Part shown: piece by piece, positions 1 to 9,419 of the stretch
How positions within the stretch are numbered: the first letter of the stretch is position 1
Layout: every line of letters starts with the position of its first letter
Origin: Halomonas lysinitropha
GTDB lineage: Bacteria; Pseudomonadota; Gammaproteobacteria; Pseudomonadales; Halomonadaceae
NCBI RefSeq assembly: GCF_902500215.1
Contig: NZ_CABVOU010000021.1
Location: 62,001 to 126,000, forward strand
DNA length: 64,000 bases
Direction of reading: 5' to 3'
Position numbers and translations under genes: made by a program
The notes under the pieces: generated by a model
Told to the model about the DNA's origin: nothing
The model's input: the letters and a program-made list of their open reading frames with translations, nothing else
Database searches by the model: none

Positions 1-256
1 CAAGAGTGCTTGTTGAATCTGATTTAACATCAGGAGGAACAAGCTTCACTTCTGTTCTCATCAGGCTGTCAAGTTGACCTCGCCTAGCGTAAGTCGGAGC
101 TAGAAATAATACAGAGAGCTTCAAGTGTCGTTCCAACGCGAGCTGCAATACATCTTTGGGAGCCACTTGCTCTGATAGCAAAGCAGACAGATGCGAAGCG
201 GCATCCTCAATCGTCAGCCACTCTTTTAAGCGATAAAGTTTTGTACTCATAGCCAT
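1..256 (-). CDS. Hypothetical protein, N-terminal part (runs off the window)
   Basis: An open frame starts at an ATG at 256 and stays open to base 1, so at least 85 residues are present and the C-terminus is outside the window. The start is chosen because AGGAG lies 8 bases upstream; a second in-frame ATG follows two codons later. The protein begins MAMSTKLYRLKEWLTIEDAA and has a short helical, HTH-like character, recalling small accessory proteins common on integrative elements. I do not recognise a function. It lies inside the island bounded by the att-like site at 4670-4717 and is transcribed away from it. Confidence 0.6.
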   Translation of the reverse strand, partial: MAMSTKLYRLKEWLTIEDAASHLSALLSEQVAPKDVLQLALERHLKLSVLFLAPTYARRGQLDSLMRTEVKLVPPDVKSDSTSTL

Positions 257-416
257 TACGCGACTCCTGACACGCCCTTGGAGAAGCAGCTGGCAGGCTG
301 GGTGGAATCGCAATGTTTCGAAGGTACTGCCATAGCCAGCTTGGATCATCGGGCTCACGAAATTGCGCAAGCTATTCGATTATCTTCCCCGGTGTATTGC
401 CGTACGGCACCTCCTC

Positions 417-898
417 TCAGCTTTTGGCCACATGGACGTCCTCAAGGAACTCCCTATTGGAGACATCTTGTGCCTCTGCTGCGACGATTGTTTCAGTGCT
501 CAGCCTCGGCGCCCTTCGGGCGAATGCTTCAACGATGTCGCGCTTGTGGTCTGGGGCCAGGTGCGCATAGTGCGCGATGGTCGTCTGAATGTCAGCGTGG
601 GCCATCAGCTTGGACACTGCCAATAGATCGGCGCCTGCCATGACCAGTTGTGACGCGAAGTTGTGCCGTAAGGTGTAGAGCTGCAAGTCATTGGGCAGAC
701 CACCGGACTTGCGAACAGCCGCCCAGGGCTTTTGCATCGCTGTCGGCGCCATTCGCTTGCCAGTGACCGGTGACGGGAACACCAGGTCGACCTTCGGTTC
801 ACCCTGCTGCTTCCACCAGCCCTTGAGCACGTCCACGGCCGCACCTGACAGAGGGAAGGTCTGCGGCTCGGGGCGCTTGTGGGCAGTTTTCTCGATGG
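417..898 (-). pseudogene. Tyrosine integrase, 3' part (catalytic domain), separated by IS21
   Basis: This is the C-terminal catalytic part of a phage-type tyrosine recombinase. The visible active-site residues are the YTLRHNFAS box (the Arg-His pair), the HADIQTTIAHYAHL segment with the late His and the nucleophilic Tyr, and a normal C-terminal tail. The N-terminal arm-binding and core-binding domains and Arg I are on the other side of the IS21 element, at 3559-4503. Removing the IS together with one CGATGG copy joins the frames as IRKTIEKTAHKRP. It therefore belongs to one integrase gene and is not a complete gene itself. With the upstream frameshift the enzyme should be inactive. Confidence 0.85.
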
Positions 899-904
899 TG
901 TAGC

Positions 905-944
905 GCGTCAATCTGTATGAGAAGCCAGCGACAATCTGGATGAG
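905..944 (+). repeat. IS21 left-end repeats (two 17-bp copies, 23-bp period)
   Basis: GCGTCAATCTGTATGAG at 905-921 and GCGACAATCTGGATGAG at 928-944 are near-identical copies with a 23-base period. They are inverted relative to the pair at the other end. In IS21 elements such multiple terminal repeats are the known transposase (IstA) binding sites. Confidence 0.8.
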
Positions 945-972
945 AAATCGGTGTCGCGGCCCTGCTCCTTTT

Positions 973-3392
<2,420 letters not shown>

Positions 3393-3512
3393 CTATGCCG
3401 GGTCGGCCGCGATCACCCGGCGGGGTTCCCGAAGGGGATCCCGCCGTCCTTCCCTCGTCGACGTCGTTCGGGCTACGCCCTCCCGACGTCGACAACCGAA
3501 GGTCTCGGCTTT

Positions 3513-3552
3513 CTCATCTTGATTGTCGCGGGACTCTCATCTTGATTGTCGC
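3513..3552 (-). repeat. IS21 right-end repeats (two identical 17-bp copies, 23-bp period)
   Basis: CTCATCTTGATTGTCGC occurs at 3513-3529 and again at 3536-3552, with a 23-base period. This is the inverse of the GCGACAATC...ATGAG repeats at the left end. The matching period at both ends supports these as paired transposase binding sites. Confidence 0.85.
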
Positions 3553-3558
3553 TCTATA

Positions 3559-4503
3559 CGATGGTTTTGCGGATCGTGGCGAATGGCAGATTGACGTGCT
3601 CCCAGCGCAAACCGAACAAGTCACCTGGGCGAAAGCCGGTGTAGTACATCGTCAGGATCCACGGCACGACGTGATCGACATAAGGGACGCGATCGAGGTC
3701 GGTCAGATAGGCCTTGCCATGAGCGCGACTGCTGCGTCGCTGCTGGCGCTTCTCGTCCTGGTATGCCTCCAGCCCGGCGAACAGCGCCCTCACCTCCTCA
3801 GGTTCCAAATAGCGGCGCTCGGTGCCCTGCTCGGCCAGCTGTTCCTCCGTCAACGCCGGCTTCTGGAGATTGATACCCTCCAGCGGATTCGTCGGGATAA
3901 CCTGGCGCTCGGCAGCATGACCCAGCAGCGTATAGAGAGCACCGAAGTCACGCTTCAAGGTGGAGAAGGCACGGGGCTTAACGTCTGATTCGTCATCTTG
4001 CGGTGCATTCACCCTTCCTGCTGGGCTTGCCAGCGCTCGACATCGGCACGCGTCAGACTGCCCATTGGCTTGTCGAGCCAGTCAGCAAACGCATAGCGGA
4101 TGCGCCGCAGAGTGGCCGCTCCATCCTTCTTGCGGTTCTGGTAGGCGGTGTAGGGACCATCCAGATAGGCACGGAGGGTCTGCTGTTGCCGGCGCTTTTC
4201 TTCGGCCTTTGCCTCCTCCAGTACGGCTCGTGGGTCGCCGCCTTGGGTCACGATGGCCAACACCTCGCCGGCATCCTTGCGCGCCTGGGCGGCCGTCATG
4301 TTGCCGATGCCGTATCGGCCAAGGGTCAGCACACGGCGCTGGCCAGCCCGATTGTAGTAGGACACGCGCAGTGACAGGCCACGCTTGCCGGCGCGAACAT
4401 GGTAGCCAGTTTGATCGGGGTCCCACACCTCGCCCCCTTCAGGAAGCTCTTTGGTGAGACGCTCCAATACCCTAGTCGTCAGCCGTTCTGTCTTTGTCGT
4501 CAT
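3559..4503 (-). pseudogene. Tyrosine integrase, 5' part with an internal frameshift
   Basis: This is the N-terminal part of the island integrase. The start at 4503 gives MTTKTERLTTRVLERLTKEL, followed by the DUF4102-like arm-binding region (GYHVRAGKRG, LTLGRYG, AQARKDAGEVL), a core-binding domain, and the TGFRPGDLFGLRW box carrying Arg I. The frame breaks at 4009-4012, where AQQEG is followed directly by a stop and the continuation (NAPQDDESDVKPRAF) is one frame over. The piece is then cut by IS21 at 3559. The 945 bases here plus 476 bases of the 3' part plus one missing base give 1,422, exactly 474 codons, so a single-base deletion in the GGG run explains the shift. Confidence 0.85.
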
Positions 4504-4669
4504 ACCCTTGGCCTCGTTTTCTAGGTTCCAAATAGGTTCCGGAGGTAGGTTAGAACAGGCAAAAACGGGCAACAAGCAGAAAACACTAATGTATTGTTAA
4601 AACGCTGTTTTTATTGATATATATGGCGGTATTTGTTTCTGTTAGCTTCTCCTCAAATATAGCGATCAC

Positions 4670-4717
4670 GCCTTCGGGAGGCAGAGGTCGTAGGTTCGAA
4701 TCCTGCTACTCCGACCA
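4670..4717 (+). other. tRNA-Pro(CGG) 3' fragment, probable island attachment site (attR)
   Basis: The fragment holds an anticodon loop TTCGGGA (anticodon CGG at 4675-4677), the 3' anticodon stem, variable loop, a T-arm with GGTTCGAATCC, and the 3' acceptor strand ending CCGACCA at 4711-4717. The D-arm and 5' acceptor strand are absent; the preceding 170 bases are AT-rich and unrelated. This is the pattern left when an element integrates into a tRNA 3' end: the intact tRNA is rebuilt at the far end and a 3' copy remains here. The adjacent integrase supports this. The AT-rich 4504-4669 stretch presumably carries the integrase promoter, but I see no clear -35/-10 pair. Confidence 0.8.
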
Positions 4718-4789
4718 AAGAATTCAAAGGTTTAGGCCCATTTTCTCTCATACAGCCTGAGTCTCACGTGACCAGATAGTGACTCAATA

Positions 4790-4812
4790 CCCTCGGCCAT
4801 GCCGGGGGTTTT
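4790..4812 (+). terminator. Intrinsic terminator of the former tRNA-Pro gene
   Basis: CCCTCGGC (4790-4797), loop CAT and GCCGGGGG (4801-4808) form an 8-bp stem with one T-G pair, followed by TTTTGCGTTT. It lies 73 bases after the tRNA CCA end, on the chromosome side of the att-like site, so it was probably the original tRNA terminator. Confidence 0.75.
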
Positions 4813-4954
4813 GCGTTTCTGATGGCTACGGCGGAACGCACGTTCTCCGGCGCCAGGTGTAACCGGCCATTCCGGCGCAACAGCTTAACAACTTCGTCAA
4901 CGCCTTCCGCCCAAGGCTGAAAGCGATGGCCAAGTGAGGTCGGTCTGCTAGCCG

Positions 4955-5518
4955 TTACAGGACATCGATGAACTCCCGCAGCCTGTCGGCGGTGACGATC
5001 AGGCCACAGGCTGCCAGGGTATCGAGATACTCCTCGGCACTTTTCGGAGGCCTGCGCAAGCTGGCGCGGTGGCGATGGGCGGTCCTGAGCACCAGTCCCT
5101 CGTTCAGCTCGAACTGCTGTTCCAGGAAGGTATCGGGATGGACGGCCTCGATCCCGAAGCCGGCCAGGGTGTCGGCGGGAAAGTCCTTCAGATTGAAGGT
5201 GACGATCAGCTGGGCTCCAGCGCGAATGGCCGCGGCCAGAACATGACGGTCGTCAGGATCGGGGAGCTCAAGCGCCGGTATCAGCGGCTCGTGTCCGGTG
5301 ACCAGGACATCCGGCACCGCTTGATTCATGAGTTCGACGGTTCGCGGTAGCGCTTCCGCCAGTTCGGGGCGCTTCTTGAGCAGGTTGCGCGTCCACTCGT
5401 CGTGGATCTGCTCGGTCCAGCGCGCCGCATAGAGCCCCGAGGTGGCCAGGCGCATCAACAGGTCCCGCAATGGCGCGGGGTAGAGCACACAGGCGTCGTA
5501 GACGACCACGAAGCGCAT
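4955..5518 (-). CDS. PIN-domain toxin-like ribonuclease
   Basis: This 187-residue protein starts MRFVVVYDACVLYPAPLRD, with the first conserved PIN acidic residue at D8. A second acidic cluster follows in ELPDPDDRHVLAAAI and another in VTFNLKDFP. These fit the metal-binding site of PIN ribonucleases, the usual toxins of VapBC-type systems. It is translated from an ATG overlapping the stop of the upstream gene by one base (TGATG), the normal antitoxin-toxin arrangement. The C-terminal 45 residues extend past the compact PIN fold. The RNA target cannot be read from sequence. Confidence 0.8.
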   Translation of the reverse strand: MRFVVVYDACVLYPAPLRDLLMRLATSGLYAARWTEQIHDEWTRNLLKKRPELAEALPRTVELMNQAVPDVLVTGHEPLIPALELPDPDDRHVLAAAIRAGAQLIVTFNLKDFPADTLAGFGIEAVHPDTFLEQQFELNEGLVLRTAHRHRASLRRPPKSAEEYLDTLAACGLIVTADRLREFIDVL

Positions 5519-5970
5519 CAGTAGCCCATGTCCAGGTCCTGAGCCTGGTCGGCCAGCTCCTGTAGAGCGGCCTCGGAGGCCTCCTCCTGCTGGCGCTTGT
5601 AGGCCAGCAGATCCTGCAGGCGAATCCGGCGATGCGTGCCCACTCGGCTAAACGGAATCGCCCGCTCCTCAAGAAGCTTGACCAGATGCGGCCGCGAGAC
5701 ATTGAGCATGTTGGCGGCTTCCTGAGTCGTCACCTCGGCATGGGTAGGCAGGATGGTCACGGCATTGCCCTGGGCCATCTCGGTCAGCAGGTCGCGCAGC
5801 AGCACCAGCGCCTGACGGGGCAGCACCAGGTCCGCATCTTCAAGTTTGATATGCGCACGATCGCTCTCCGGCCGTTCACGGAGCAGTTGGCTAAGCTCGG
5901 TGGCACTGGCCCTGGCCAGGCGGGTGAGCTCGGCGTCATGGGGCACTGTATCTTGGGTAGCGGTGTTCAT
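5518..5970 (-). CDS. Excisionase-type HTH antitoxin partner of the PIN protein
   Basis: The start at 5970 (MNTATQDTVP) is preferred over an upstream ATG at 6021 because GGAGG sits 8 bases before it; the product is then 150 residues. A helix-turn-helix of the excisionase/MerR-like type covers residues 80-127 (VTTQEAANMLNVSRPHLVKL, then RRIRLQDLLAYKRQ). The acidic, helical C-terminus could bind the toxin. It is known for such pairs that the antitoxin binds its own promoter; that is an inference here. Confidence 0.75.
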   Translation of the reverse strand: MNTATQDTVPHDAELTRLARASATELSQLLRERPESDRAHIKLEDADLVLPRQALVLLRDLLTEMAQGNAVTILPTHAEVTTQEAANMLNVSRPHLVKLLEERAIPFSRVGTHRRIRLQDLLAYKRQQEEASEAALQELADQAQDLDMGY

Positions 5971-6132
5971 GGCATGACCTCCAGGCAGCCCGCTACTGCT
6001 GACTGCCGTCTCGTGTTCCATCGTTACTTCCCAGGCTATTCGAAATAAACAAAAGTCGCAATATCCGAAACGGGCTAATGATTACCAAACTGGTACGCTC
6101 AGGATTGTAAAATTCAAGCGGTGAGACACGGC

Positions 6133-6234
6133 ATGGCAGGTCCCGAGGACATGGACGTCGAGAAGCCCTTTATCGGCCAGCTAGTGGGTCAGGGCTGGAC
6201 TTCCTGGCCGGACTATGAGCAGATCAAGTCCTAG
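6133..6234 (+). pseudogene. Short relic resembling the N-terminus of a type I restriction R subunit
   Basis: A 33-codon frame reads MAGPEDMDVEKPFIGQLVGQ followed by GWTSWPDYEQIKS and a stop. The phrase VEKPFIxQLxxxGW recalls the first helix of HsdR-type proteins, which is otherwise followed by about 900 residues. No continuation is seen in any frame before the terminator at 6304. It could be a short unrelated ORF; the Shine-Dalgarno sequence is weak. The rest of 6022-6354 is AT-rich and shows no other gene. Confidence 0.3.
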
Positions 6235-6303
6235 CCCGTCCAGCACGGAATCAAATTAGAGGAAATCTAGCCTCTGATATCGACCAAAATACTGGTAAAA
6301 AAT

Positions 6304-6331
6304 GGCCACTCAGCTCATATGAGCAGTGGCC
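6304..6331. terminator. Bidirectional intrinsic terminator
   Basis: GGCCACT (6304-6310) pairs with AGTGGCC (6325-6331), and the inner GCTCATATGAGC is itself palindromic. On the + strand the stem is followed by GTTTTTG; on the - strand it is followed by ATTTTTTACC. It therefore serves leftward transcripts from the universal stress gene and any rightward transcript from 6133. Confidence 0.85.
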
Positions 6332-6354
6332 GTTTTTGTTGCAAAATCGTGAGC

Positions 6355-6807
6355 TCAGGTCACGGTAATGACGGTGCAATCGGCGGTGTGACTGACCTTG
6401 TGGGAGACGCTGCCGAACACCATGCCGCTTACGTCACTGACACCGCGGCTGCCCATGACGATGGCATCGACACCGAGCGCCTCGGCCTCCTTGACGATCA
6501 GTTCCGCCGGGCGGCCCTGACGGACCACCTCCTCGACCTCGATGTCAGCAAGATCGACCGCGGCGCGCGCCTTGTCGATCGCCTTCTGGGCCTCTTCCTT
6601 CATCCCGGCCGCCAGCTTCTCCCGATCCTCCTCGGTGAAGGGTTCGGGGGTGCCGCCGGTAAACAGGCCGAGGTTGTCCGGCGGGAACTCGGCCACGGTC
6701 ATCAGATGCAGAGTGGCGGACGTGCCCCTCGCCAGCTGGGCAGCTACCTTGAGCGCGTGCTCGGCATGACGGGAACCGTCGACGGGAACGAGGATTGACT
6801 GGTACAT
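6355..6807 (-). CDS. Universal stress protein, UspA family
   Basis: This 150-residue cytoplasmic stress protein has the typical start MYQSILVPVDGSRHAEHALK and the ATP-binding signature G-x2-G-x9-G-S near the C-terminus (GSRGVSDVSGMVFGS), so it belongs to the ATP-binding type. It lies 93 bases downstream of a DASS transporter on the same strand, and its own Shine-Dalgarno (AAGGG) is 9 bases before ATG. UspA proteins associated with transporters are known in halophiles (TeaD with the TeaABC ectoine uptake system), which suggests a modulatory role here, but the transporter family is different. The bidirectional terminator at 6304 follows. Confidence 0.92.
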   Translation of the reverse strand: MYQSILVPVDGSRHAEHALKVAAQLARGTSATLHLMTVAEFPPDNLGLFTGGTPEPFTEEDREKLAAGMKEEAQKAIDKARAAVDLADIEVEEVVRQGRPAELIVKEAEALGVDAIVMGSRGVSDVSGMVFGSVSHKVSHTADCTVITVT

Positions 6808-6880
6808 GATATCTACCCTTCTAGTGACATACCGGGGTACCCCGCGGCACCCCTCTTACCTTAAGACTAGACGCTGACAG

Positions 6881-6903
6881 TGATCCAGCATTGTTCTGGA
6901 TCA
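6881..6903 (-). other. Inverted repeat overlapping the transporter stop codon
   Basis: TGATCCAG (6881-6888) and CTGGATCA (6896-6903) form a perfect 8-bp dyad with a 7-base spacer, and the TGA stop of the upstream transporter is part of the stem. There is no T-run, so it is not a standard terminator. It may limit transcription into the stress gene or protect the 3' end of the transporter message. Confidence 0.45.
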
Positions 6904-8397
6904 AGCCGCCCAACCGAAGCCAAGCACGGGCATGGCCAGCAAGAACACCACCAGGGTGATGACCAGGATCGCCGCCAGCCCCACCAGGGCCCCGGCGCGC
7001 ATCATCTCGGCCACGCTCAGCCGGCCGCTGCCGAACACCACGGCATTGGGCGGTGTTGCCACCGGCAGCATGAAGGCACAGCTCGCCGCCATGGCCACCG
7101 GCACCGAAAGCAGCAGCGGACTGGCACCGAGGCTCACAGTCAGTGCTGCGGTCAGCGGCAGGATCGCCGCCGCGGTGGCGGTATTGCTGGTCACGTGACT
7201 CATCAGCATCACCACCACCACCACCATGGCTACCAGGCCCCAGGTCGGCCAGGTACCGAAGGCCCCAAGGCCCTCCGCCACCGCCGCGGCGAGGCCGCTC
7301 CCCTCGATTGCTGCGCCCAGACTGAGCCCCCCACCAACCAGCAGCAGTACCCCCCAGGGCAGCTGCCGAGCGCTGTCCCAGTCCATCAGGAACTGGCGCT
7401 GGCGCCACCGGGCCGGTACCACGAACAGCAGCAAGGCCCCGATCACGGCGATGCCGGCATCACTGAGCGATACCGGAAGCCAGGACTCGAGCAGCGGCCG
7501 GGTGACCCAGGCCAGGGCAACCAGGGCAAAGACCGCCGCCACTCGCTGCTCGGGAGGGCTCATGCGCCCCAGATCCTGGTTCTGTTCGTGGAGCATCTGC
7601 GCCACGCCGGGCAGCTCGTCGTGGCTCACCGGGTAGATCCAACGGGTCAGCAGCCACCAGGCCAGCACCAGCAGCAACAGGGCGGGAGGCACCGCCACCA
7701 GCATCCACTGGGCGAAGCCGATCTTGATGTCGTAGTTATCAGCCATGAAGCCGGCCAAGAGGGCATTGGGCGGCGTACCGATCAGGGTGCCCATACCGCC
7801 GATGTTGGCAGCCAGGGCGATCCCCAGCAGCAGGGTCAAGGCCATGTTATGGCTAGCGCCCTCGCCGCCTTCCCGCTCCAGCATGGCAAGTACCGAGATA
7901 CCGATAGGCACCATCAGCGCCGCCGTGGCAGTATTGCTGACCCACATGCTCAGCCCCGCCGTGGCCAACATGAAGCCGCCCACCAGTCGATCCGGGCGCA
8001 GCCCGGAGACGCGCAGCACCAGCATGGCGATGCGCCGATGCAGGCTCCAGCGCTGGATCGCCTCGGCCAGCAGGAAGCCGCCGAGAAAGAGAAAAATCAG
8101 CGGATTGGCGTAGGGCGCCGCCACCTGGTCGATGGGTGCCACGCCCATGAGTGGCAGCACGGCCACCGGCAGCAGCGCGGTGACGGCGATGGGTACCGGC
8201 TCCAGCACCCACCAGACCGCCATCCAGGCGGTCAGGGCCACCACCTGCCAGGCCGCTGGCGGCATGTCAGCCGGTGACTCCACCAGCGCCAGCAACAGGA
8301 AGGCCAGAGGCCCCAGCGCCAGCCCCAGCGGGACCTTGAGTCGCGCCAGGCGTGACGGCGATGCCTCCCGGGCATCATCGGGCATCGAGTCAGTCAT
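6901..8397 (-). CDS. Sodium/anion symporter, DASS (SLC13) family
   Basis: This inner-membrane transporter has about 11-12 hydrophobic segments. Both DASS signature SNT motifs are present (WVSNTATAALMVP and VTSNTATAAAILP), each followed by a proline-rich hairpin (GTPPNALLAG, ATPPNAVVFG). Known members take up di- or tricarboxylates or sulfate with sodium; the exact substrate cannot be read. The start at 8397 (MTDSMPDDA) is chosen over one 13 codons upstream because AGGGAG lies just before it, giving 498 residues. It is probably co-transcribed with the stress protein downstream. Confidence 0.9.
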   Translation of the reverse strand: MTDSMPDDAREASPSRLARLKVPLGLALGPLAFLLLALVESPADMPPAAWQVVALTAWMAVWWVLEPVPIAVTALLPVAVLPLMGVAPIDQVAAPYANPLIFLFLGGFLLAEAIQRWSLHRRIAMLVLRVSGLRPDRLVGGFMLATAGLSMWVSNTATAALMVPIGISVLAMLEREGGEGASHNMALTLLLGIALAANIGGMGTLIGTPPNALLAGFMADNYDIKIGFAQWMLVAVPPALLLLVLAWWLLTRWIYPVSHDELPGVAQMLHEQNQDLGRMSPPEQRVAAVFALVALAWVTRPLLESWLPVSLSDAGIAVIGALLLFVVPARWRQRQFLMDWDSARQLPWGVLLLVGGGLSLGAAIEGSGLAAAVAEGLGAFGTWPTWGLVAMVVVVVMLMSHVTSNTATAAAILPLTAALTVSLGASPLLLSVPVAMAASCAFMLPVATPPNAVVFGSGRLSVAEMMRAGALVGLAAILVITLVVFLLAMPVLGFGWAA

Positions 8398-8521
8398 GGC
8401 TCCGCTCCCTGTCGTCGGCTGTTTTCCAGCATACACGGTTAGCGGATGGCGTCAGCGCCAGAACTCCAGACCTGGCGGGCCACCGAGCCACACCGTATTG
8501 TGTGTCTACCGTGCGGCCCGT

Positions 8522-8764
8522 TCAGTCCACATCATCATCGTGGTCAGCCAGGCGTCTGACCATGGCCTTGCGCGCCCTGTTGCGCCGGTAGAGCCGCACC
8601 AGGGCGACCCACAGGGCCGCCACTACCATGGCCGCCAGAGTCCAACCCTGCCAAGGACGCGCAGCATCCCCCATCAGGGTCTCCAGAGTAAGAATCAGGA
8701 TAAACCCCAGCGCCTGGCTGGCGATCGCCAGGGCACGCAGGGTATCGAAGGTGGATACGGCCAT
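8522..8764 (-). CDS. Small membrane protein, function unknown
   Basis: From the ATG at 8764 (with GGGAG upstream) the product is 80 residues, beginning MAVSTFDTLRALAIASQALG. Two hydrophobic segments are seen (about residues 9-30 and 41-60), followed by a basic and then acidic tail (RRNRARKAMVRRLADHDDDVD), so the C-terminus is probably cytoplasmic. I do not recognise the family. Its first codons and the 45 bases before them reappear in degenerate form at 16740-16800, next to the thioredoxin-fusion gene. Confidence 0.65.
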   Translation of the reverse strand: MAVSTFDTLRALAIASQALGFILILTLETLMGDAARPWQGWTLAAMVVAALWVALVRLYRRNRARKAMVRRLADHDDDVD

Positions 8765-8909
8765 GCAGGCTCCCGCGGGTGTGAGTGACAGCATCACAGG
8801 CTGGCAGTGGGCTAGCCGGGCCTAGTGTAACGCGACCAAGGTCCCGTCGCCGCTGGATATCCTCAAGATCTCCCAGTGGAGGAAGGACACGCGAAGTGAC
8901 TGCATCGTT

Positions 8910-8937
8910 GCCGTCTGTGTGTTGACGCACAGACGGC
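8910..8937. repeat. Perfect 10-bp inverted repeat upstream of the tps cluster
   Basis: GCCGTCTGTG (8910-8919) and CACAGACGGC (8928-8937) are exact inverse copies with an 8-base loop. Neither side has a T-run, so terminator function is unlikely. An operator or an mRNA structure are the alternatives. Confidence 0.55.
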
Positions 8938-9419
8938 GATCTATACGCACACCATAATATCATTCACGAGGCTTATCAAAATTGCGAAGCCGAGGAAGTG
9001 AAGCGAAACAGTTTCAAGGACATGAAACACCACACATTATGTCAAACACTCCCCTCATATCAACTTCGATGAAAACAATAAAAAAAGCACCCTTAAAATC
9101 CTTATTTAAAGCAATTAGTCATTTTTTGAAAAAACACGACTTTTCTGAGAAAACGTAATACATTGAGAGCCGGCGGGCAAATTCACTTTGCCACCTCCCA
9201 CATAGCGCCCCTTCTTTCTTCTTTCGCCTATTTTGAAATCTTGATCGCAACAACAAAAAACCTGCTGAATCAATACCATCGTCTCTTCGACGCTATATCG
9301 GGGAGAAATTCAGTGAGCACCTTTACAAGTTTCTTACCAACTTTCACCTGAACTGACAAACAAGAGCCTGCGATTTCTACAGACTCCAATGAAATCAGAA
9401 AGAAAACGCCAAGGTAAAT
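8938..9419. other. AT-rich non-coding region before tpsB
   Basis: About 480 bases with markedly lower GC than either flank, including several A and T runs near 9080 and 9120. A 62-codon frame at 9163-9351 has no Shine-Dalgarno and no recognisable protein features, so I do not call it. The tpsB promoter must lie here, but TTGAAA at 9126 and TAATAC at 9156 are 24 bases apart, too far for a standard sigma70 site. AT-rich leaders of surface-protein genes are often silenced by H-NS/MvaT-like proteins. Confidence 0.5.

Noticed and set aside
278..643. Short + strand frames within 278-643
   Set aside because: They lie mostly opposite the integrase catalytic domain and are Cys/Arg/Ser-rich as in antisense translation.
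4853..4937. A possible transposase tail reading QLNNFVNAFRPRLKAMAK before a stop
   Set aside because: Only about 24 codons are open, with an in-frame stop upstream and no match I can recall. Too short to support a pseudogene call.
9126..9161. TTGAAA and TAATAC as a promoter for tpsB
   Set aside because: The spacing is 24 bases, outside the working range, and no other evidence supports it.
9163..9351. A 62-codon frame in the AT-rich region before tpsB
   Set aside because: No Shine-Dalgarno and no recognisable features; expected by chance in low-GC sequence.
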